Below, in pieces: positions 54,522 through 62,235 of a stretch of 64,000 bases of DNA. The position numbers were made by a program, and so were the translations under genes. Under the pieces are notes generated by a model. It saw only the letters and a program-made list of their open reading frames with translations, made no database searches and was not told the DNA's origin. Each line of letters opens with the position of its first letter. Position 1 is the first letter of the stretch. The DNA is from CBDHCC01 sp965261015 (GTDB lineage Bacteria; Pseudomonadota; Alphaproteobacteria; Sphingomonadales; Sphingomonadaceae): the NCBI GenBank assembly GCA_965261015.1, contig CBDHCC010000002.1, forward strand, positions 310,001 to 374,000, in the 5' to 3' direction.

Positions 54522-55432
54522 GACAACTCGACGCTGTAGATGGCGGACGGGCGCCAGCCCAGCCGCACCGCCATCACCGCGGCGACCGCCAGCACCAGCG
54601 CGGCCAGCCAGAGGCGAAGCCGCTGAGGCGACACGCGGGTCGCCAGCCGCGCGCCGACCTGCGCGCCGGTGACCGATCCCACCAGCAGTAGCGCCGCCAG
54701 CACGATGTCGACCGCCTTGGTGGTGGTCGCGTGGACCAGGGTGGCGGCCGCGGTCACGAACAGGATCTGGAACAGGCTGGTGCCGACCACCACCGACGTG
54801 CTCATCCCCAGGATGTACAGCATCGCGGGCACCATCACGAAGCCGCCGCCCACCCCCAGCACGACCGTCAGGATGCCGACCAGCAGTCCCAGGATGAAGG
54901 GGGCTAGCGGCGAGATGTAGAGCCCGGACTTGTAGAAGCGCCAGCGGAACGGAAGGCTGGCGACCAGCGGGTGGTGACGCCGTCGACGCGGCGGAACCGG
55001 CCGTCCCGCGCGCGCCGCCCGGTCGCTGGCGATCACCTCGCTCGCCATCAGCCCGCCGATCGAGCCCAGCAGGATCAGGTAGAGGAAGTTGATGACCGTA
55101 TCGATCTGCCCCGTCGCCTGCAGCAGCCGGAACAGCTCCGCGCCCGCGATCGAACCCACCGCCCCGCCGGCGATCAGCACGCCGCCCATCCGCATGTCGA
55201 CGCCGCCGCGCTGAAGGTGGGCATAGACGCCCGACACGCTGGCCCCGGTCACCTGGCTGGCGGCGGACGCGGCCGCCACGGTCGGCGGGATGCCGTAGAA
55301 GATGAGGAGCGGCGTCGTCAGGAACCCGCCGCCGACCCCAAACAGCCCGGACAGCAACCCCACCCCGCCGCCCAGCAGCACGATGACGAGCGCGTTCACC
55401 GACAGGTTCGCGATCGGCAAGTAGAGGTCCAT
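54518..55432 (-). CDS. TSUP (TauE/SafE) family permease
   Basis: A 304-residue permease with about eight hydrophobic segments and the two glycine-rich repeats GLLSGLFGVGGGFLTTPLLI and VVLGVGGGFVMVPAMLYILG of the TauE/SafE family, which exports or imports sulfite, sulfoacetate or other organosulfur anions. The ATG at 55432 (MDLYLPIANLSVNA) is chosen; the frame beyond is partly REP sequence. Its stop overlaps the TIGR02186 gene as ATGA, so the two proteins likely work together. Confidence 0.91.
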   Translation of the reverse strand: MDLYLPIANLSVNALVIVLLGGGVGLLSGLFGVGGGFLTTPLLIFYGIPPTVAAASAASQVTGASVSGVYAHLQRGGVDMRMGGVLIAGGAVGSIAGAELFRLLQATGQIDTVINFLYLILLGSIGGLMASEVIASDRAARAGRPVPPRRRRHHPLVASLPFRWRFYKSGLYISPLAPFILGLLVGILTVVLGVGGGFVMVPAMLYILGMSTSVVVGTSLFQILFVTAAATLVHATTTKAVDIVLAALLLVGSVTGAQVGARLATRVSPQRLRLWLAALVLAVAAVMAVRLGWRPSAIYSVELS

Positions 55433-55503
55433 GGGCTGCGGGCCTAGCGGGGGTGGCGAGTGGACGCCATGCTCTCCCGCCCTTGCTGGCGGATACCCTC
55501 CAA

Positions 55504-55619
55504 CGTCATCCCCGCGAAAGCGGGGATCCACGCGCGGACGGTGCGGGTTGGACCAAGTCTGGGCGTTGAGGGCCGGCCCCCTCGCAGACGCGTGGATCCC
55601 CGCCTTCGCGGGGATGACG
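55504..55619. repeat. REP-like inverted repeat pair, CGTCATCCCCGCG type
   Basis: Two 31-base units at 55504-55534 and 55589-55619 are inverted copies with one mismatch, each internally palindromic around CCCCGC-GAAA-GCGGGG. GGGGATGACGAAGGG is then repeated directly to about 55642. The element fills the divergent gap between the TSUP gene and the acetyl-CoA synthetase gene, 67 bases before the latter. Confidence 0.85.
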
Positions 55620-55685
55620 AAGGGCGCGGGGATGACGAAGGGGCGGGCACCCCGCTACACCCTTCCACAAAACAGGAGAGTGCCC

Positions 55686-57611
55686 GTGGCCGACATCCAC
55701 CCCGTTCCCGCCGGCTGGTCCGACACCGCGATCGACGAGGAGGGGCGCAGCCGCCTGGTGGAGCGCGCGAAGACCGACCCCGACACTCATTGGCGCGCCC
55801 TCGCCGACCGGCTCGAGTGGGTGGCTCCCTACGCGACCGTCTCCGACTGCTCGTTCGACCACCCCGTCCGCATCCGCTGGTACGAGGGCGGGCGGCTGAA
55901 CGTGGCCGCCAACTGCCTGGATCGTCACCTCGCCTCGCGCGGCGACCACCCGGCCATCGTCTGGGAACCGGACGACCCGTCCGACGCCCCGCGCACGCTG
56001 ACCTTCCTCGAACTCCACGAACAGGTCTGCCGCTTCGCCAACGCGCTGACCGCGCGCGGGGTGGCGAAGGGCGACCGGGTGACCCTCTATATGCCGATGG
56101 TGCCGGAGGCGGCGGTCGCCATGCTCGCCTGCGCGCGGATCGGCGCGGTGCATTCGGTCGTGTTCGGCGGCTTTTCGCCGGACGCGCTGGCCGGCCGCAT
56201 CCGCGATTGCGACAGCCGCGTGGTCGTGACCGCCGACGAGGGGCTGAGGGCGGGCAAGCCGATCCCGCTCAAGGCCAATGTCGACGCCGCGCTGAAGGGG
56301 GTGGAGGTGGACACGGTCTTCGTGCTGCGCCGCACCGGCGCCGACGTGCCGCGCGTGGCCGGCCGCGACCTGGACTGGCACGAGGCGGTGGCCGCCGCCC
56401 CCGCCCACCACGATCCCGTCGCGATGGAGGCGGAGGACCCGCTTTTCGTGCTCTACACCTCCGGGTCCACGGGCGCGCCGAAGGGTGTGCTGCACACGAC
56501 CGGCGGCTACCTGGCCTGGGCCGCCTGGACGCACGAACTGGTGTTCGACGCGGCCGCCGACGACGTGTTCTGGTGCACGGCCGATGTGGGGTGGATCACC
56601 GGCCACAGCTATGTCGTCTATGGCCCGCTCGCCAACGGGATGACGACGGTGATGTTCGAGGGCGTGCCGACCTGGCCCACGTCGTCGCGGATGTGGGAGG
56701 TGGTCGATCGGCACCGCGTCACCACCCTCTACACCGCGCCCACCGCCATCCGCGCGCTGATGGCCGAAGGGGACGCGCCCGTCGCGCGCACCGACCGGTC
56801 TTCGCTGCGGCTGCTGGGTTCGGTGGGAGAGCCGATCAACCCGGAAGCATGGGAATGGTACTGGCGCGTTGTCGGCGATGAGCGCTGCCCCGTCATCGAC
56901 AGTTGGTGGCAGACGGAGACCGGCGGCATCTTGATCGCGCCGCTGCCGGGAGCCACCGACCTGAAGCCTGGTAGCGCTACCCTGCCGCTGCCCGGCGTCC
57001 ACCCGATCCTGGTGGATGCCGAGGGGCGGGAGCTTGAGGGCGAGGCGACCGGCAATCTCTGCCTCACCGCCAGCTGGCCCGGCCAGGCGCGCACGCTTTG
57101 GGGCGACCACGCGCGGTTCGAACAGACCTACTTTTCCACCTACCCCGGCCGCTACTTCACCGGCGACGGCTGCCGCCGCGACGCGGACGGGTACTATTGG
57201 ATCACCGGCCGGGTGGACGACGTCATCAACGTGTCGGGCCACCGGCTGGGCACCGCGGAGGTCGAGTCGGCGCTCGTGTCCCACCCGGACGTGGCGGAGG
57301 CCGCGGTCGTCGGCCGCCCGCACGACGTGAAGGGGCAGGCGCTCTACGCCTTTGTGACCCCCAATGTCGGTGTCGAGGGCGACGGGGCATTGCGGGCCGC
57401 GCTGATCGACACCGTGCGCGCGCAGATCGGCCCGCTCGCCTCTCCCGACGCCATCCAGTTCACCCCCGCCCTGCCCAAGACCCGCTCCGGCAAGATCATG
57501 CGGCGCATTCTGCGCAAGGTGGCGGGGGGCGACGTGGCGGCGCTGGGCGACACCTCCACGCTCGCCGATCCGGAGGTCGTGGACGCGCTGGTGAAGGGGC
57601 GGGTGGCGTAA
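55686..57611 (+). CDS. acs: Acetyl-CoA synthetase (AMP-forming)
   Basis: A 641-residue acyl-adenylating enzyme converting acetate, and possibly propionate, to its CoA ester. Motifs are YTSGSTGAPKGVLHTTGGYL, DSWWQTETGG, GRVDDVINVSGHRLGTAEVE and the acetylatable lysine in PKTRSGKIMRRILRK. I chose the GTG at 55686 because AGGAG ends seven bases before it; a GTG two codons upstream is too close. It opens the acyl-CoA gene stretch. Confidence 0.95.
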   Translation: MADIHPVPAGWSDTAIDEEGRSRLVERAKTDPDTHWRALADRLEWVAPYATVSDCSFDHPVRIRWYEGGRLNVAANCLDRHLASRGDHPAIVWEPDDPSDAPRTLTFLELHEQVCRFANALTARGVAKGDRVTLYMPMVPEAAVAMLACARIGAVHSVVFGGFSPDALAGRIRDCDSRVVVTADEGLRAGKPIPLKANVDAALKGVEVDTVFVLRRTGADVPRVAGRDLDWHEAVAAAPAHHDPVAMEAEDPLFVLYTSGSTGAPKGVLHTTGGYLAWAAWTHELVFDAAADDVFWCTADVGWITGHSYVVYGPLANGMTTVMFEGVPTWPTSSRMWEVVDRHRVTTLYTAPTAIRALMAEGDAPVARTDRSSLRLLGSVGEPINPEAWEWYWRVVGDERCPVIDSWWQTETGGILIAPLPGATDLKPGSATLPLPGVHPILVDAEGRELEGEATGNLCLTASWPGQARTLWGDHARFEQTYFSTYPGRYFTGDGCRRDADGYYWITGRVDDVINVSGHRLGTAEVESALVSHPDVAEAAVVGRPHDVKGQALYAFVTPNVGVEGDGALRAALIDTVRAQIGPLASPDAIQFTPALPKTRSGKIMRRILRKVAGGDVAALGDTSTLADPEVVDALVKGRVA

Positions 57612-57618
57612 TAGAAAG

Positions 57619-57744
57619 CCCTCTCCCCTTCAGGGGAGAGGGTTGGGAGAGGGGCACGGTGCCTCGCCCGGCGAGCGCTGGCTATCCCACTCCCCCTTCC
57701 CTCGCCGCTGACGCGGCTCTCCCCCTCCCCCGAAGGGGAGAGGG
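57619..57744. repeat. Palindromic intergenic repeat, CTCCCCTTCAGGG type, copy 2
   Basis: The left arm CCCTCTCCCCTTCAGGGGAG is itself palindromic and is followed by GGGTTGGGAGAGGGGCACGG; the right arm CCCTCCCCCGAAGGGGAGAGGG closes the element. It lies eight bases after the acetyl-CoA synthetase stop and before the acyl-CoA dehydrogenase gene. It has the same layout as copies at 51852 and 60403. Confidence 0.8.
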
Positions 57745-57806
57745 CTGCCCCCTCCCCTTGACCCCCCGCCCCACTGCTCCACACTGCGCGCCAAAAGGAG
57801 AGACCC

Positions 57807-58958
57807 ATGCCCGACATCGGCGGCCGCACCGTCTATAACGAGGATCAGGAGGCGTTCCGCGCCACGGTCCGGCGCTTCATGGAGGACGAGATCGCGCCCA
57901 ACGCAGCCCGGTGGGACGCCGACAAGATCGTGCCGCGCGAGGTCTGGCCGAAGGCGGGCGAGCTGGGCATGCTCTGCCCCACCGTGCCGGAGGAGTATGG
58001 CGGGCTGGGCCTCGACTTCCGCTACAACGCCATCGTGGACGAGGAGGCGGCCTATCACGGCGGCGCGCCGCTGGGCTTTAGCCTCCAGTCCGACATCGTG
58101 TGCAACTACCTGGTCGCCTACGGCTCCAAGGAGCAGAAGGAGCACTGGCTGCCCAGGATGGTGTCGGGCGAGGTCATCACGGCCATCGCCATGACGGAGC
58201 CGGGCGTGGGCTCCGACCTGCAATCCATCACCACCACCGCGATCAAGGACGGCAACCACTATGTCGTGAACGGGTCCAAGACCTACATCACCAACGGCCA
58301 GAACGCCGACCTAGTGCTGGTCTGTGCCAAGACTGACCCGACCGCCACGCCCGGCTGGAAGGGCGTGTCAATCATTCTGGTGGAAGCGGATCGAGAGGGC
58401 TTCGCGCGCGGCAAGAACCTGGACAAGATCGGCCAGGACGCGGCCGACACGTCGGAGATGTTCTTCAACGACGTGCGCGTGCCCATCACCAACTGCCTGG
58501 GCGAGGAGGGCAAGGGCTTCATCTATCTGATGAGCGAACTGCCGCAGGAGCGCCTGTCCATCGCGGTCTCGGCCCAGGCGAGCGCGCAGAAGGCGTTCGA
58601 CGACACGGTGGCGTTCGTGAAGGACAGGAAGGCGTTCGGAAAATCGGTGTTCGACTTCCAGAACACCCGCTTCACACTGGCCGACCTGAAGACCAAGCTA
58701 CAGGTCGGCTGGGCGCATCTGGACTGGGCACTGGCCCGCCTGGTGACCGGCGACCTGACCCCGGACGAGGGCGCGGCCGCCAAGCTGTGGCACACGGAGC
58801 TGCAGTGGGAGGTGATGGACAAGTGCCTGCAACTGCACGGTGGTGCCGGCTACATGAATGAGTACCCGATCGCGCGCATGTGGAAGGGCGCACGGGTGAC
58901 GCGCATCTTCGGCGGCACGAGCGAGATCATGAAGGAGCTGATCGGGCGGGGGTTGTGA
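57807..58958 (+). CDS. Acyl-CoA dehydrogenase
   Basis: A 383-residue FAD enzyme that introduces the alpha-beta double bond of an acyl-CoA thioester. It shows AMTEPGVGSDLQSI, FFNDVRVPITNCLG, LHGGAGYMNEYPIARMWKGARV and RIFGGTSEIMKELIGR. At the place of the MCAD catalytic glutamate it has glycine (IFGGTSEI), while PQERLSIA carries a glutamate at the isovaleryl/long-chain position, so it belongs to the alternative-base subgroup. It starts with ATG at 57807, AAAGGAGAG upstream. Chain length is not predictable. Confidence 0.95.
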   Translation: MPDIGGRTVYNEDQEAFRATVRRFMEDEIAPNAARWDADKIVPREVWPKAGELGMLCPTVPEEYGGLGLDFRYNAIVDEEAAYHGGAPLGFSLQSDIVCNYLVAYGSKEQKEHWLPRMVSGEVITAIAMTEPGVGSDLQSITTTAIKDGNHYVVNGSKTYITNGQNADLVLVCAKTDPTATPGWKGVSIILVEADREGFARGKNLDKIGQDAADTSEMFFNDVRVPITNCLGEEGKGFIYLMSELPQERLSIAVSAQASAQKAFDDTVAFVKDRKAFGKSVFDFQNTRFTLADLKTKLQVGWAHLDWALARLVTGDLTPDEGAAAKLWHTELQWEVMDKCLQLHGGAGYMNEYPIARMWKGARVTRIFGGTSEIMKELIGRGL

Positions 58959-58959
58959 G

Positions 58960-59373
58960 ATGATTTAGGGAAGTTGCTGCTGCGGTGCGGTCCGGTTCAC
59001 GCTGTCGGACCGTCCCTCCATGTTGGCGACGTGTCACTGCACGCGCTGCCGCAAAGTTGGGACCAGCACCTTCGTGTTAGCAAAGCGGGAGACCTTTGCG
59101 TGGGTCGCGGGCGAGGAAATGGTAACGTGCTTCGAACCCGGTGAGCCCTACAAATATGCGCGCTGTTTCTGCCGCACCTGCGGGACTTCGTTGGGAGAGG
59201 TCACCTCGACGGCAGACAGCTTTCCGGTTGCCGCACATTGTCTTGACTCGGAGACAGGGCTTGAAGTGCGCTTCCACGAATTTGTGGCCGAGAAGCCGGC
59301 ATGGTTCGTCATCGGCGACAACGCCAAGCAGTTCGACGGCCACCCCAGCCCTTCGCCGTCATCCCGGCCTTGA
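58960..59373 (+). pseudogene. GFA/CENP-V family gene broken by an amber codon at position 3
   Basis: The frame reads ATG ATT TAG GGA AGT TGC TGC TGC GGT, so TAG at 58966-58968 interrupts what would be a glutathione-dependent formaldehyde-activating enzyme-like protein (GSCCCGAVRFTLSDRPS, then TCHCTRCRKVGTS and CFCRTCGTSLGE). An intact piece could start at the ATG at 59020, 117 residues, but it lacks the first zinc-binding Cys-X-Cys. The C-terminal Ser/Pro tail and stop lie inside the next palindromic repeat. Base composition is visibly less GC-rich than the neighbours, hinting at transfer. Pseudogene, sequencing error and suppressed read-through are all possible. Confidence 0.75.
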
Positions 59374-59452
59374 GCCGGGATCCAGCTCCTTTTTCTTTCG
59401 CCAACACATCAGAAGAAAAAGCTGGGCCCCGGCTCAAGGCCGGGGCGACGGG
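59356..59452. repeat. Palindromic intergenic repeat, GTCATCCCGGCCTTGAGCC type
   Basis: CCGTCATCCCGGCCTTGAGCCGGGATCCAGCTCCTTTTTC and, inverted, GAAAAAGCTGGGCCCCGGCTCAAGGCCGGGGCGACGG form a large hairpin about 97 bases long with a loop near 59397-59413. It overlaps the 3' end of the GFA-like gene. The nearly self-complementary inner units resemble REP elements. The 50 bases after it, to the small hypothetical gene, hold nothing I recognise. Confidence 0.85.
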
Positions 59453-59504
59453 TTGAGGCAGTCGTAGTAAAACGGGCGAGCCAACTTGACCCGCCCGTCA
59501 CCAC

Positions 59505-59840
59505 TCACTTCCCGTCGTCGCCCTCCGTCCCGGCGCTCTGGAGCGACTCGCCCAGGTGCCGGACCTTGTCGGCGACAGCGCCGTCGGCCTTGTCGGCCAG
59601 CTTGAGCGTCGCGGGGCCGAGCTTGCCCAGGATCTTCTGGACCCGGTCGCCATTCGGCTGGTCGGCGGACAGTTCCTTGTGCAGGCGCTCCAGGTCGTGC
59701 TGCAGGCCCTTCGATCCGGACACGTCGTCCTTTCCGATCTCCGTCAGCCAGTCCTCGACCAGCTTGGCCCCCTGCTTGGGCGTGGCGTTCGCGAGGCCAT
59801 TTTCGATGGCGGTCTCGGTCGCGGCGAAACGTTTCGGCAT
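59505..59840 (-). CDS. Small hypothetical protein, charged and helical
   Basis: A 111-residue protein from the ATG at 59840 (MPKRFAATETAIENGLAN). I do not recognise a family. It is soluble, has no cysteine, no signal peptide and no membrane segment, and its sequence (LVEDWLTEIGKDDVSGSKGLQHDLERLHKELSA, IRVQKILGKLGPATLKLADK-like pattern) suggests amphipathic helices. The end is glycine/aspartate-rich. Codon usage matches the window, so it is probably real. A GTG/ATG extension to 59897 is unlikely. Confidence 0.6.
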   Translation of the reverse strand: MPKRFAATETAIENGLANATPKQGAKLVEDWLTEIGKDDVSGSKGLQHDLERLHKELSADQPNGDRVQKILGKLGPATLKLADKADGAVADKVRHLGESLQSAGTEGDDGK

Positions 59841-59968
59841 GCGTGTTCTCCCAATCGTCTCAAGCGGTTGGCCAGAGCGGCCCCGTCGAGCGCTCAACCT
59901 TTGCCGGCACGCTGCGTTCCCTCGGCCGCGCTTGCTCTTTCGCGGCCGTCGGGCGAACAGGCCATGCC

Positions 59969-60400
59969 ATGACCCGACCCCCCGCCTGGCGCACCGACCC
60001 CGCCCGCTATCCCCACGCGCAAGAGGTGCCCACGCGCTTCCAGGACCTCGACCCGCTGGGCCACGTCAACAACGTGGCGATGGCGGCGATCTTCGAGAGC
60101 GGGCGGGTGGCCTTCAATCGGCGGTTCGACTGGCCGCGCGGCGAGGGCACGCGGGTGCTGATCGCGCGCGCCGACATCAGCTATCTGGCCGAAGCGCACT
60201 TTCCGGCCCCGATCACGGTGGCGAACGGCGTCGGCCGGGTGGGCCGGTCCAGCTGGACGATCTTCGCGGCGGCCTTTCAGGAGGGCGCGTGCGTGGCGTT
60301 GTGCGACGCGACCCTGGTGTTCACCGGGCCGGACGGGGCGCGCGCGCTGCCGGATATTTTCCGGGCGCAGATCGAGGGGGCGATGGTGGAGCCCGACTGA
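59969..60400 (+). CDS. 4HBT-family acyl-CoA thioesterase
   Basis: A 143-residue single-hotdog protein with RFQDLDPLGHVNNVAMAAIFESGRVAF, the 4-hydroxybenzoyl-CoA thioesterase/FadM signature including the aspartate usually involved in catalysis, and ADISYLAEAHFPAPITV. The ATG at 59969 is chosen over longer frames. It lies next to other acyl-CoA genes, and convergent with the enoyl-CoA hydratase gene. Confidence 0.9.
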   Translation: MTRPPAWRTDPARYPHAQEVPTRFQDLDPLGHVNNVAMAAIFESGRVAFNRRFDWPRGEGTRVLIARADISYLAEAHFPAPITVANGVGRVGRSSWTIFAAAFQEGACVALCDATLVFTGPDGARALPDIFRAQIEGAMVEPD

Positions 60401-60402
60401 CG

Positions 60403-60523
60403 CCCTGTCCCCTTCAGGGGAGAGGGTTGGGAGAGGGGCGGTGCCGCATCGCCCATCCCGGGCGTTCCCCTCTCCTTCCGCCACCTGCGGTGGCTCCCTC
60501 CTCTCCCCTGGAGGGGAGAGGGT
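60403..60523. repeat. Palindromic intergenic repeat, CTCCCCTTCAGGG type, copy 3
   Basis: CCCTGTCCCCTTCAGGGGAG at the left is followed by GGGTTGGGAGAGGGGCGGTGCCGC, and the right arm CTCTCCCCTGGAGGGGAGAGGG is inverted. It fills the gap between two convergent genes, thioesterase and enoyl-CoA hydratase, 2 bases after the first stop. The middle contains a second small palindrome (CACCTGCGGTGG). Confidence 0.8.
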
Positions 60524-60547
60524 CTCCATTGCACCGCCGCTCGCGCT

Positions 60548-61330
60548 CTAATCCTTGAAGACCGGCGCGCGCTTGGCCAGCCGGGCCGCCACCGCCTCGC
60601 GCTGATTGGCGCCGCCGATCACGGCGTCCTGCTCCTCGCTCTCGGCCTCCAGCAGTTCGTCGTCGGACAGTTCGGACTGCGCCTGGATCAGGCGCTTGAT
60701 GCCGCGCACCGCGTCCGGGCTCTTGCCGGCGATCTCTCGCGCCAGCTTCAGCGCGTGAGCCAGCGGATCGGGGGTCGCGCGCGTCGCCAGCCCCAGGGCG
60801 ACCGCCTCGTCCCCCGATACCTCGCGTCCCGTGAGCGCCAGTTCGGCCAGCACGTCGGCGCGCACACGCCCGCGCCAGCGCACGAAGCCGCCCATGTCGG
60901 GCACCAGGCCCCAATGCACCTCGAACACCGCCAGCCGCGCGTCGGGGGCGGCGATCACGATGTCGGCCCCGCTGGCGACCTGCAGTCCACCGCCCAGGCA
61001 CACGCCGTGCACCGCCGCGATCACCGGCTGGGGCAGGTCCGCCCACGCCATCGCCGCGTGCTGCCACACGTTGGAGCGACCGTGGGTGCGCGCCCGGATG
61101 TCGCCCGACCCGCCCACGGCCGCCATCGACGCCATGTCGAGCCCGGCGCAGAATGCCCGCCCCTCGCCCGACAGCACGACCGCGCGCACCGCGTCGTCGT
61201 CCGCCAGCCGCTCCGTCGTGTCCGCGATCGCCGCGAACATCGCCGGGTCGAGCGCGTTCAGCTTGTCCGGCCGGTTCAGCCGCACATCGGCCACCCCCCC
61301 GTCCACCCGCACCGTCAGCCGTTCGCCCAT
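60548..61330 (-). CDS. Enoyl-CoA hydratase/isomerase (crotonase) family protein
   Basis: A 260-residue crotonase-fold enzyme. The oxyanion hole is formed by the FCAGLDMASMA and VHGVCLGGGLQVASGADI segments. Glutamates at both crotonase catalytic places are present (FEVHWGLVPD and LAELALTGREV). VPDMGG also has the aspartate found in Delta3,5-Delta2,4-dienoyl-CoA isomerases, while GGGLQ has Gln in place of their second Asp. Hydratase or isomerase activity are both possible. ATG at 61330. Confidence 0.92.
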   Translation of the reverse strand: MGERLTVRVDGGVADVRLNRPDKLNALDPAMFAAIADTTERLADDDAVRAVVLSGEGRAFCAGLDMASMAAVGGSGDIRARTHGRSNVWQHAAMAWADLPQPVIAAVHGVCLGGGLQVASGADIVIAAPDARLAVFEVHWGLVPDMGGFVRWRGRVRADVLAELALTGREVSGDEAVALGLATRATPDPLAHALKLAREIAGKSPDAVRGIKRLIQAQSELSDDELLEAESEEQDAVIGGANQREAVAARLAKRAPVFKD

Positions 61331-61402
61331 CGCCAGTCTCCTCCACCGCCAGCCTAGCGCGACCGGTTGTCGGCCGCCACCGCGCGTGCTTAGGCGACGG
61401 TG

Positions 61403-61855
61403 ATGACCGATCCCCGTTCCCAAAGCCCGCACGGCACCGTGGTCGACCCCGCCGTCTTCCTGAAGATGATGGGCAAGTGGGGCCATGGCGCGGCGCTGGG
61501 CGTCGGCTATCGCGACCACGGCGACGATTGGTGCGAACTGACGCTGCCCTGGGCCGAAAAGCTGGTCGGCGATCCGGCGACCGGCGTGCTGGCGTCCGGC
61601 CCGATCCTGGCCTTGATGGACATGGCGACCTCTCTCGCCATCGCGCTGAAGCGGGGCGTGTGGATCCCGCAGGCCACGCTGGACTTCCGGCTGGACTATC
61701 TGCGTCCGGCGCGCAGCGGACGGCCGGTTGTCGCGCGCGGCGAGTGCTATCGGCTGACGCGCTCGATCGGGTTCGTGCGCGGCTTCGTGCACGACGGCGA
61801 CGCCGACGATCCGCTGGGCCACGCCGCCGGGACCTTCATGGTGACCGCGCGATGA
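61403..61855 (+). CDS. PaaI-type hotdog thioesterase 1
   Basis: A 150-residue PaaI/YdiI-like thioesterase with ELTLPWAEKLVGDPATGVLASGPILALMDMATSLAIAL and ATLDFRLDYLRPARSGRPVVARG. The ATG at 61403 is chosen; a GTG just before it is less likely. Its stop overlaps the start of the second thioesterase gene (ATGA). Confidence 0.9.
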   Translation: MTDPRSQSPHGTVVDPAVFLKMMGKWGHGAALGVGYRDHGDDWCELTLPWAEKLVGDPATGVLASGPILALMDMATSLAIALKRGVWIPQATLDFRLDYLRPARSGRPVVARGECYRLTRSIGFVRGFVHDGDADDPLGHAAGTFMVTAR

Positions 61856-62235
61856 CCCCGCTGCCGCCCTATGCCGACTTCCTGGGGCTAAGCGCCCGGG
61901 GCATCCGCCTGACCATGCCGGGCGGGGACACGGTGATGGGCCGTCCCGACTATCTGCACGGCGGGGCGCTCGCCGGCCTGTTGGAGGTCGCGGCCATCGT
62001 CGCCCTGCGCGCCCGGTTGGACGAGGGCGACGGCCGGGACGTTCGGATCAAGCCGATCAACGTGACCGTCGACTTCCTGCGCGGCGGCCAGCTGATCGAC
62101 ACGCAGGCGGAGGGGCGGATCACCAAGATCGGGCGGCGCGTCGCCAGCGTGGAGGCGTTCGCATGGCAGACCGACCGCGATCGGCCGATCGCCGGCGCGC
62201 GCACGAACTACCTGCTGGTGCGCGATGGTGAGTGA
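61852..62235 (+). CDS. PaaI-type hotdog thioesterase 2
   Basis: A 127-residue PaaI-like thioesterase (MPGGDTVMGRPDYLHGGALAGLLEVAAIVAL; RIKPINVTVDFLRGGQLIDTQAEGRI). The HGGALAGLLE motif matches the PaaI active-site helix. It is clearly related to but different from its upstream neighbour; such pairs may form a heteromeric hotdog enzyme. It overlaps the pheA start by 11 bases, tying it to the same transcript. Confidence 0.9.
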   Translation: MTPLPPYADFLGLSARGIRLTMPGGDTVMGRPDYLHGGALAGLLEVAAIVALRARLDEGDGRDVRIKPINVTVDFLRGGQLIDTQAEGRITKIGRRVASVEAFAWQTDRDRPIAGARTNYLLVRDGE

